Positions 1-5,428 of a stretch of 6,379 nt of DNA are shown here, in pieces. The stretch is from positions 1 through 6,379 of the forward strand of contig CALAJG010000159.1 of NCBI GenBank assembly GCA_937923375.1, in the 5' to 3' direction. How positions within the stretch are numbered: position 1 is the first letter of the stretch; each line of letters begins with the position of its first letter. Position numbers and translations under genes: made by a program. This DNA is from an uncultured Leucothrix sp. GTDB taxonomy: Bacteria > Pseudomonadota > Gammaproteobacteria > Thiotrichales > Thiotrichaceae. The notes below the pieces were generated by a model. It ran no database searches. It saw only the letters and a program-made list of their open reading frames with translations, and was not told the origin of the DNA.

Positions 1-805
1 ACATCCAGCAATCTTCTGCTGCACCCAACGCACCCCAGGCAATCCCAAGACGAGCACTGTTCAAACAACCAAATGGCCCTTTTAAACCTTTAACATTGGG
101 CAGTAAATTTTCCTCAGGAACAAACACATCTTCCATCACTATCTCGCCGGTGATGGAGGCGCGTAACGCCAGCTTACCCTCAATCTTCGGCGCGCTTAAA
201 CCCTCCATGCCTTTGTCTAGAATAAAGCCACGAATCACGTCATCGTCTGTTTTACCCCACACCACAAACACATCCGCTATCGGCGAGTTTGAAATCCACA
301 TCTTGGTACCGTTTAGTTGGTAGCCGCCATCAACCGACTTGGCACGAGTTTTCATCCCGCCAGGGTCAGAGCCGTGATCAGGCTCAGTCAGACCAAAGCA
401 ACCGACCCATTCGCCGGTTGCCAGTTTGGGTAGGTATTTTTCGCGCTGCGCTTCATTGCCGTAAGTGAAAATTGGGTACATCACCAAACTAGACTGCACG
501 CTAAGCATCGAGCGATAACCCGAATCAACACGCTCAACCTCACGCGCAATCAAGCCATAAGAAACGGTGTTAACACAAGAGCAGCCATAGCCCTCAATCA
601 TCGGACCTAGTAAGCCAAGCTCACCCATTTCATTGAAAATTTCACGATCCGTGGTTTCTGTGCGAAAGGCATCACGAACGCGTGGTTTGAGTTTGTCTTG
701 AGCATAAGCCCGAGCAGTTTCCATCACCATGCCCTCTTCTTCACTTAATTGCTCGTCAAGTAAAAACGGATCTTGCCAGTTAAACTTTGCCCAGTCAGCG
801 CTCAT
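1..805 (-). CDS. gcdH: Glutaryl-CoA dehydrogenase, N-terminal 268 residues (partial, runs off left edge)
   Basis: This is an FAD-dependent acyl-CoA dehydrogenase that oxidatively decarboxylates glutaryl-CoA to crotonyl-CoA and CO2 in lysine, tryptophan and glutarate breakdown, in the cytoplasm. Translating the minus strand from the ATG at 805-803 gives an uninterrupted frame to the window edge. The N-terminal helical domain covers about residues 15-130. The acyl-CoA dehydrogenase signature is at 135-150 (GCFGLTEPDHGSDPGG) and the FAD-contacting WISNS segment at 170-174. Residues 97-108 (YRSMLSVQSSLV) and 243-258 (GPFGCLNSARLGIAWG) match human GCDH closely from memory, which separates it from short-chain acyl-CoA dehydrogenases. 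R98 corresponds to the substrate-binding Arg of human GCDH. The catalytic Glu lies in the missing C-terminal part. A GGAG ribosome binding site at 811-814 supports the start. The gene is divergent from the LysR gene, a common arrangement for gcdH. Confidence 0.95.
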   Translation of the reverse strand, partial: MSADWAKFNWQDPFLLDEQLSEEEGMVMETARAYAQDKLKPRVRDAFRTETTDREIFNEMGELGLLGPMIEGYGCSCVNTVSYGLIAREVERVDSGYRSMLSVQSSLVMYPIFTYGNEAQREKYLPKLATGEWVGCFGLTEPDHGSDPGGMKTRAKSVDGGYQLNGTKMWISNSPIADVFVVWGKTDDDVIRGFILDKGMEGLSAPKIEGKLALRASITGEIVMEDVFVPEENLLPNVKGLKGPFGCLNSARLGIAWGALGAAEDCWM

Positions 806-846
806 GCTTTCTCCAGTATTCTATTGATTTCAAATGACATGCTCTG

Positions 847-878
847 GTGGATCGCTTAACCATTGGCAAGCAATCCAC
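847..878 (-). promoter_or_regulatory. Stem-loop in the gcdH leader
   Basis: Arms 847-857 and 868-878 form an 11-bp stem with a 10-base loop. Read as gcdH-strand RNA every position pairs (GUGGAUUGCUU with AAGCGAUCCAC), one of them a U-G wobble. On the opposite strand that position would be a C-A mismatch, so the structure favours the gcdH transcript. It ends about 41 bases before the gcdH ATG. No U-tract follows, so it is not an intrinsic terminator. It could be a leader RNA structure or a protein-binding dyad. Confidence 0.45.
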
Positions 879-925
879 ATCGCATTCAATAATCTAACTC
901 TACCTCACACAAATTCATATTAAAA

Positions 926-966
926 ATATATACTTTATATGACTACCATCTCATCCAAGTATATAT
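926..966. repeat. Perfect 10-bp inverted repeat before the LysR start
   Basis: ATATATACTT at 926-935 is the exact reverse complement of AAGTATATAT at 957-966, with a 21-base spacer. The right arm ends four bases before the LysR ATG, where a ribosome binding site would be, and no Shine-Dalgarno sequence is visible there. It could be an autoregulatory operator with half-sites about three helical turns apart, or an RNA stem over the translation start. The arms are AT-rich, which raises the chance expectation. Confidence 0.4.
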
Positions 967-970
967 CAGC

Positions 971-1837
971 ATGGATAATCGAAAATTAGAAATCTTTCAT
1001 ACCGTGGCAACGCTAAACAGTTTTAGTCAGGCGGCTGAGCAGCTGCACATTGCGCAATCGGCTGTGAGTGTCGCAATCAAGAAATTAGAAGATGAGCTTG
1101 GATTGTTACTGTTTGATCGGAAGGAACGAAAAATACGCTTAACAGTGGAAGGACAAAAGCTATTATCGCATGCCAGCATTATTCAACGGCAATTTACTGA
1201 GGCTAAAAATGACATGGTGGCCTTGCATGACCTCACTGCGGGCAGAGTTTCGTTTAGCACCACGGCAATGATGGGTAGCCACTTTTTTCCACCAATCATA
1301 AGCGCATTCAAACGCAAGCATCCGGATATAAACTTTCATGTCATCAATGAGGGCACAGAGGGCGTACTTAAACTGCTAGACAGCGGCGAAGTCGACATGG
1401 GTGTGGTAAATAGCAATAATATCGACGCCTCGCTAGACGCCATTCCGCTGTGCGCAGAGCCAATTGTAGTGTGTGTGGCTGAAGATCACCCCCTAGCCAG
1501 ATTGAGCCAGATCTCTGAAGCAGAGTACTGCCAGCAACGATTAGTGTTGTATCGTCAAAACTATTACCTGAGGCAACTAACCATAGCCATGCACCTGGAA
1601 CAGAAGCAGACCCCGCAAATAACCATGGAAACAGATTTATTAGGGATGATTATCCAACTGGTACGCGCAGGTGAAGGTGTCACCTTGGGACTCAAAATCA
1701 CTGCCGAATCAGAGCCTGGCATAATCGGCATTCCATTTAAAAACGCAAAAGAATTATCTCTTAGTATGGCCTGGCCCAGAAAAAGACAGCTTTCTCTAGC
1801 CAATCAGTCGTTTATTAAATTTTTGAAAAAAACATGA
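971..1837 (+). CDS. LysR-family transcriptional regulator, probable regulator of gcdH
   Basis: A 288-residue protein of normal length for a LysR-type regulator. The N-terminal winged helix-turn-helix covers about residues 4-64. Its core is typical (SFSQAAEQLHIAQSAVSVAI, residues 17-36, followed by the LE-x-ELG-x-LLFDR pattern). A linker helix runs to about 88. The periplasmic-binding-protein-like effector domain fills about 90-285, with the usual GxVxF, GVVN and GEGVTLGL segments. Such proteins bind DNA as tetramers, respond to a small metabolite, and often control the divergent gene and themselves. Divergence from gcdH suggests that glutarate, glutaryl-CoA or a related compound is the signal; this is inference. 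The tyrosinase operon starts 129 bases downstream in the same direction, so a role there is possible but less likely. No Shine-Dalgarno sequence precedes the ATG, but the N-terminus fits the family and no better start exists. Confidence 0.93.
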   Translation: MDNRKLEIFHTVATLNSFSQAAEQLHIAQSAVSVAIKKLEDELGLLLFDRKERKIRLTVEGQKLLSHASIIQRQFTEAKNDMVALHDLTAGRVSFSTTAMMGSHFFPPIISAFKRKHPDINFHVINEGTEGVLKLLDSGEVDMGVVNSNNIDASLDAIPLCAEPIVVCVAEDHPLARLSQISEAEYCQQRLVLYRQNYYLRQLTIAMHLEQKQTPQITMETDLLGMIIQLVRAGEGVTLGLKITAESEPGIIGIPFKNAKELSLSMAWPRKRQLSLANQSFIKFLKKT

Positions 1838-1966
1838 TCAATGCAGAAAAATACTGTCAGCAGCCCCTAAAAATAACGATTTTGGGTTATGATCACTAAA
1901 TTATCATCCGCAAAGATGATTAAAACCCCCGCGCCATAACTGCTAATAACAAAAAGGAGAAGTCCA
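1838..1966 (+). promoter_or_regulatory. Leader of the tyrosinase operon with repeated ATGAT/ATCAT half-sites
   Basis: This gap precedes the three-gene tyrosinase operon. It contains ATGAT (1889-1893), ATCATC (1903-1908) and GATGAT (1915-1920). The middle element can pair with either neighbour. The 1903-1920 pair makes a 6-bp stem with a 6-base loop and no following T-run, so it is not a convincing terminator. TATGAT at 1888-1893 is a possible -10 but has no recognisable -35. A promoter is expected here, because the operon follows the LysR gene after a clear gap, but it could not be pinned down. Confidence 0.3.
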
Positions 1967-2419
1967 ATGAAATATTTTGTTTCAGCAATAGGATTAGTAG
2001 CCCTGCTAACGGGATTAACCAAAGAAGTCTATTCAGAAGACAACCTTACCTGCCGTCTATCCATCGTCGATAAACAGAGTTGTTCACCGGTGCTCAGCCT
2101 AGAGTCTGGCGAAGTGAAACTCAACTCATCCAAACAAACCTTCGAGTTAACGGCCCACTATGATGCCTGCTTTCAGACGCAAGACATCAAGCTGACCGGG
2201 CGCTACCAGCAGCGTACACACAAAAGTATTTATAATATCGAGCTGTTGGCGACGCAAATCTCCGGTGACGAAAAAGAAGAAACTTTTCCACGAACCATTG
2301 GTTTGATGAGCCTGAATATCGAATCAAAGAAAGGTCAGTTCGTTGATATCTGGGCCATGATACGAGCTCACGATGGTCGCGGTAAGGGTCTGGAACAAGT
2401 CGATGTAAGTTGCCAATAA
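1967..2419 (+). CDS. Secreted four-cysteine protein of unknown function, first gene of the tyrosinase operon
   Basis: I do not recognise this 150-residue protein. It starts with a typical Sec signal peptide: K2, a hydrophobic stretch at about 4-17, and a likely signal peptidase I site after S23 (V-Y-S, then ED). The mature part of about 127 residues has four cysteines (C29, C39, C68, C149), enough for two disulfides in the periplasm or outside. Alternating polar and hydrophobic residues suggest a beta-rich fold (for example 48-64 and 72-98). It has no lipobox, no transmembrane segment after the leader, and no His- or Met-rich copper motif. The ribosome binding site AGGAG (1955-1959) is seven bases before the ATG. 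The next gene begins 26 bases after the stop, so co-expression with the caddie and tyrosinase is likely. A helper or partner role outside the cytoplasm is only an inference from position. Confidence 0.85.
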   Translation: MKYFVSAIGLVALLTGLTKEVYSEDNLTCRLSIVDKQSCSPVLSLESGEVKLNSSKQTFELTAHYDACFQTQDIKLTGRYQQRTHKSIYNIELLATQISGDEKEETFPRTIGLMSLNIESKKGQFVDIWAMIRAHDGRGKGLEQVDVSCQ

Positions 2420-2445
2420 TCATTTCTTTTACAAGGAGGTAAACA

Positions 2446-2649
2446 ATGAGTAGTAGACAGCTGACTTACAAAAATCACACCATCGTCATTGAAAATGGCC
2501 ATTTATTTATTGACCAAAAAGAAATTGAGTATGAGCTAGACCATGAGCGGCAAAAATGGTCGTCTTGGTATCTGCCTTACACACAATACGACTCATTGGG
2601 TGAACTGGCGAAAGCAATCATTGTGGACACTGATGAATTTAACGCTTAA
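2446..2649 (+). CDS. Minimal MelC1-like tyrosinase caddie (copper chaperone) candidate
   Basis: A 67-residue protein whose pattern matches the core of Streptomyces MelC1 from memory: a Tyr-Lys start (Y8-K9), a strand with F-I-D (21-23), then W38-x-S40, then L-P-Y45, then an A/L-rich helix (S50-I59). After the Trp the two align without gaps, and Y45 falls on the MelC1 caddie Tyr that enters the tyrosinase active site and helps load copper. MelC1 is about twice as long and has an export leader and His-rich segment; both are missing here. The gene has a near-perfect ribosome binding site (AAGGAGGT, 2433-2440) and ends 12 bases before the tyrosinase start, so it is translated just ahead of it, as melC1 is before melC2. 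Five tyrosines (Y8, Y29, Y42, Y45, Y48) are notable for a partner of a tyrosine oxidase. The gene is solid; the function is inferred from pattern plus position. Confidence 0.75.
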   Translation: MSSRQLTYKNHTIVIENGHLFIDQKEIEYELDHERQKWSSWYLPYTQYDSLGELAKAIIVDTDEFNA

Positions 2650-2661
2650 AGGAATTAAGAC

Positions 2662-4170
2662 ATGGCGCTAAGGAAAGATGCAAATACGCTCACTAGTAGT
2701 GAAAGACGCGAGCTGGTGAATGCAATTTTACAGTTAAAAGCTGACGGCATTTACGATCGCTTCGTACTGCGACATGCCAATGCGAACATGATGTCTATTC
2801 ATCGTTGTCCCGCATTTTTACCTTGGCATCGGCGGTATTTATGGGACCTTGAGCAAGAATTACAGCGAGTATCAGGCAACCCCAACCTCGGCATCCCCTA
2901 TTGGAACTGGCCCTCCGGTGCTGAAAATGCATCGATGTGGAACGACGATTTACTGGGCGGCAATGGCAATACCCAAGGAATAGTAACCAGCGGCCCATTT
3001 CGCCAGGGCCAATGGCAGGTGGTGAACAGCAGTGGCGTTGCCTCGGGTCCACTTCGTCGACAGTTTGGGCAAGGCACTAGCAGAAACTTACCGACAGTTG
3101 CTGAGTTAGAACAGCTGCTGCAAACCACCCCGTTTGACAGTAGCCCCTGGAACATGAGGAGTGAACCCAGTTTTCGAAACAGGCTGGAAGGATGGCTGTC
3201 TAACAGCGGTCCAGCTTATCACAACCTCGGTCATGTCTGGGTTGGCGGCTCAATGCTGCCCATGACATCCCCCAATGATCCGGTATTTTTTATGCACCAC
3301 TGCATGGTAGATAAGCTCTGGCATGAGTGGCAACTGCGCCTGCCCAATCAAAGCTACCAGCCATTGTCTGGTGCCCCGTTTGGTCAAAATCAAAACGACC
3401 CAATGAGCAATACACCTGCTGCCAGCATAGGCAGACGCCCCGCAGATGTACTCGACAGTACGGCGATTGGTATTGAATACGACCAGTTACTGCCAGGAAC
3501 TCCCAACCCAACACCCACTCCTGAGCCACTACGCGGTACACCGCTTACCATCGACACAGGACCGATTACGGCTCAAATTAGCCGCCCCGGTGAGCACGAT
3601 CTTTACCGCATTGTCGTACCGCGTTTTGCAGAATATGTCATCGAAACGTCAGGGAACTCAGACACCTTTATGACACTCTTTGGCCCCAACAGCACGCTAA
3701 ATGAAATCACCCGAAATGATGATGGTGGTGTTAACCTGAACTCTAAAATTACCCTAAATCTATCTGCCGGAACTTATTATGCCGATATCCGGCTTTACAG
3801 CTCTGCTGCTATTGGTGAATACGCCATTAGTGTGACATCGGCTGCAGAGGAAACCTCCACTCCACAGCTCACCGTTGATGCACCGGCAACCTCTGCGGCT
3901 ATTTCAGTTCGTAACGAAAGCGACATCTATCGGTTCAACGTCACTCGACGGGCTTACCACACGATTGAAACCACTGGACCAACGGATACTTATCTCAGCT
4001 TATTTGGACCTAATGATGAGACTTTATTGATTCAGGAAGATGACGATAGCGGGTCGGTTTATAATTCACGTATACGCCGCATACTCAGTGTAGGTGAGTA
4101 TTACGCCAGAGTGCGGCACTACTCTTCTGCTGCAACGGGGTCTTACGCCATTAGCGTGTCGAGGCGTTAG
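2662..4170 (+). CDS. Tyrosinase (type 3 copper oxidase) with two C-terminal PPC-like domains
   Basis: Predicted to oxidise phenols to catechols and o-quinones with O2 at a dinuclear copper site. Residues 1-275 match the whole Streptomyces MelC2 enzyme. CuA ligands are H38, H47 and H56 (in HRCPAFLPWHRRYL); CuB ligands are H187, H191 and H213 (in SPNDPVFFMHHCMVDKLW). The water-binding Glu (E176) and Asn (N188) linked to monophenolase activity are both present, which favours a true tyrosinase over a catechol oxidase. A Pro/Thr linker (279-289) leads to two tandem beta domains of about 95 residues (300-393 and 409-501), similar to bacterial pre-peptidase C-terminal (PPC) domains. There is no signal peptide and none was missed: an in-frame TAA at 2656-2658 lies one codon before the ATG, and AAAGGA (2648-2653) is well spaced. 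The only cysteines, C49 and C214, each sit beside a copper ligand. The gene ends one base from the convergent Rieske gene. Confidence 0.93.
   Translation: MALRKDANTLTSSERRELVNAILQLKADGIYDRFVLRHANANMMSIHRCPAFLPWHRRYLWDLEQELQRVSGNPNLGIPYWNWPSGAENASMWNDDLLGGNGNTQGIVTSGPFRQGQWQVVNSSGVASGPLRRQFGQGTSRNLPTVAELEQLLQTTPFDSSPWNMRSEPSFRNRLEGWLSNSGPAYHNLGHVWVGGSMLPMTSPNDPVFFMHHCMVDKLWHEWQLRLPNQSYQPLSGAPFGQNQNDPMSNTPAASIGRRPADVLDSTAIGIEYDQLLPGTPNPTPTPEPLRGTPLTIDTGPITAQISRPGEHDLYRIVVPRFAEYVIETSGNSDTFMTLFGPNSTLNEITRNDDGGVNLNSKITLNLSAGTYYADIRLYSSAAIGEYAISVTSAAEETSTPQLTVDAPATSAAISVRNESDIYRFNVTRRAYHTIETTGPTDTYLSLFGPNDETLLIQEDDDSGSVYNSRIRRILSVGEYYARVRHYSSAATGSYAISVSRR
3559..4164 (+). repeat. Tandem PPC-like domain repeat inside the tyrosinase gene
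   Basis: Two copies encode residues 300-393 (3559-3840) and 409-501 (3886-4164). Matching residues stay exactly 108 codons apart over about 80 residues: D-L/I-Y-R at 313/421, SDT and TDT at 333/441, LFGP at 339/447, DD-G/S-G at 353/461, NS-K/R-I at 360/468 and YSSAA at 379/487. The acidic turn followed by N-S-R/K-I and a G-x-YY strand is typical of PPC domains on secreted bacterial enzymes. DNA identity is clearly lower than protein similarity, so the duplication is old. Confidence 0.75.
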
Positions 4171-4171
4171 C

Positions 4172-5365
4172 TCAAGAAATACGTGCTAAATACCACTCGA
4201 TTAAACCGGCAGTTGGTGCCTCCATCGGTGAGTAAGGTCCGGGCTGGTAAAAACGAGAATTAACGCCCTGCTGATTAGCTTCGATAATTTTTTTATCGGC
4301 GATGGTGGTGACATGCCAAAGCCATTTCATCCGCTCTAAATCTACATCGCTTTCAGCCGCATCCGCTCTGACAAACCAGAACAGCTCGGCATCGGTTACA
4401 TCAACCGAGCGTGGAGTAAAGCGATACAGCACGGCATGATCTGCATACGCAACCAGATAGGTCAGACTGCCGATCATAATATCGCTAGCGCCACCGTCGT
4501 AGGCCTTGATAGACCCAAGCAGTGGAGCGACCGGCTGCCCATCTTCACTAGCGGTTTTGAAGTCATCGTAGAGCGCCGAACGGTGATGGTAATACTGAGG
4601 GAGATCGGCGGACATTGTTTCAGATATTTCAACTCGTTCTGTAGAAATTCCTGCGTCCATTGCTTGTTCGACTAGCTTCTCACGATAGCTGTCGCGGCGA
4701 TTTTGGTCTAACGAAAGTGAATGGGAAGCAGCGTATTCCTTGTGTGCAGGACCGCAGTGATAGCACTCAAAAAAGTTTTCGTACGTGAGTTTCCAGTTTG
4801 CATCAATTGGGTGAGATTCATAGTGCGCGAGCCTGGTGTTTTCAAATTCAAAAGGCGCTAAAGCACTCTGAAGTTTTGATTTTACCTCGTCAAATGGCGC
4901 TGGATTTTCGGATAAATTAACAAACACAAACCCACCAAACACCTCAACTGAAACGTTCTTTAAGCCATACTCAGATTTATCAAAATCATCAGGCATAAGA
5001 CGCGCCACCAACAGCTTGCCATCCAGCCCATAAGTCCATGCGTGGTACGGGCAAGACAGGCGTTTATTTTTTGAGGAACCGCTAGGGCAGATGCGCGAAC
5101 CGCGGTGGCGGCATACATTAGCAAAGGCCTGGATTTTCATTTGCTGGTCACGACAAACAATGACTGATTCAGTGTCGATGTCAAAGGTTTCACAATCCCC
5201 TGGTTCAGCCAACTGTGAGATGTGGCAGGCGTATATCCAGTCTGCGAAGAAGATTTTTTCCATTTCGCGACGGTAGATATCGGGATCTTTATAAAATGCC
5301 TGTTGAAGGGAGCAACCTGGCATTTCTTTTTGTCTATCTAATAATTGCTTGAGATTGGCGGGCAA
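4172..5365 (-). CDS. Rieske non-heme iron oxygenase, alpha (catalytic) subunit
   Basis: A cytoplasmic oxygenase that uses O2 and electrons from a separate reductase for hydroxylation or demethylation. Numbered from the TTG at 5365 (397 residues), the Rieske [2Fe-2S] ligands are C85-x-H87 and C105-x2-H108 (CPYHAWTYGLDG). The catalytic domain has NWKLTYENFFECYHCGPAH (190-208). The mononuclear iron ligands are H203, H208 and probably D357, and E200 takes the place of the usual bridging Asp. That Glu is known from the carnitine oxygenase CntA and related glycine-betaine and choline oxygenases, so a quaternary amine substrate is possible but not shown. No reductase or beta subunit is in the window. 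The VOC gene lies 63 bases upstream on the same strand, so they probably form an operon. The start is uncertain: TTG at 5404 is also open but lacks a ribosome binding site, and an in-frame TGA lies just upstream of it. ATG at 5323 is a third option. Confidence 0.92.
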   Translation of the reverse strand: MPANLKQLLDRQKEMPGCSLQQAFYKDPDIYRREMEKIFFADWIYACHISQLAEPGDCETFDIDTESVIVCRDQQMKIQAFANVCRHRGSRICPSGSSKNKRLSCPYHAWTYGLDGKLLVARLMPDDFDKSEYGLKNVSVEVFGGFVFVNLSENPAPFDEVKSKLQSALAPFEFENTRLAHYESHPIDANWKLTYENFFECYHCGPAHKEYAASHSLSLDQNRRDSYREKLVEQAMDAGISTERVEISETMSADLPQYYHHRSALYDDFKTASEDGQPVAPLLGSIKAYDGGASDIMIGSLTYLVAYADHAVLYRFTPRSVDVTDAELFWFVRADAAESDVDLERMKWLWHVTTIADKKIIEANQQGVNSRFYQPGPYSPMEAPTAGLIEWYLARIS

Positions 5366-5374
5366 GGTGATTCT

Positions 5375-5380
5375 CTCCCT
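5375..5380 (-). promoter_or_regulatory. Ribosome binding site favouring the TTG start at 5365
   Basis: The minus strand reads AGGGAG here, followed by nine bases and then TTG (5365-5363). Neither the upstream TTG at 5404 nor the downstream ATG at 5323 has a comparable purine-rich site. Starting here also gives an N-terminus (LPANLKQLLDRQ) that resembles related Rieske oxygenases from memory. Confidence 0.55.
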
Positions 5381-5428
5381 AAGCGAGTTGTTTATCGTTT
5401 TCAATATAAGCGCGTAATTTCACAAGGT

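Larger units (their letters stand above)
806..970. promoter_or_regulatory. Divergent control region between gcdH and the LysR gene
   Basis: These 165 bases separate two divergent genes, so they must hold both promoters and probably the LysR operator. The part from 911 to 940 is very AT-rich. It contains ATATT-AAA-AATAT (917-929), a dyad that fits the loose T-N11-A LysR box (T918, A930). A TATACT hexamer (929-934) could be a -10 for the LysR gene, but no good -35 is at the right distance. No promoter for gcdH could be assigned with confidence. Two inverted repeats in this region are listed separately. Confidence 0.5.

Noticed and set aside
96..323. Plus-strand open frame of 75 codons inside the gcdH region
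   Set aside because: It lies antisense to a well-conserved acyl-CoA dehydrogenase frame and shows no protein-like features of its own.
1864..1886. CCC...GGG stem (1865-1872 with 1880-1886) as a terminator of the LysR gene
   Set aside because: It needs a bulged T, has only three G-C pairs, and no T-run follows.
1903..1920. Stem-loop after the LysR gene as an intrinsic terminator
   Set aside because: The stem is only 6 bp, AT-rich, and is followed by TAAAACCCCC, not a T-run.
2049..2413. The first operon gene as the MelC1-type caddie, because of its position and leader
   Set aside because: Its mature sequence lacks the MelC1 core pattern and has four cysteines; the 67-residue product fits the pattern much better.
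2795..3155. Two overlapping minus-strand open frames inside the tyrosinase gene
   Set aside because: They are antisense to the conserved tyrosinase domain, and their translations show no recognisable domain.
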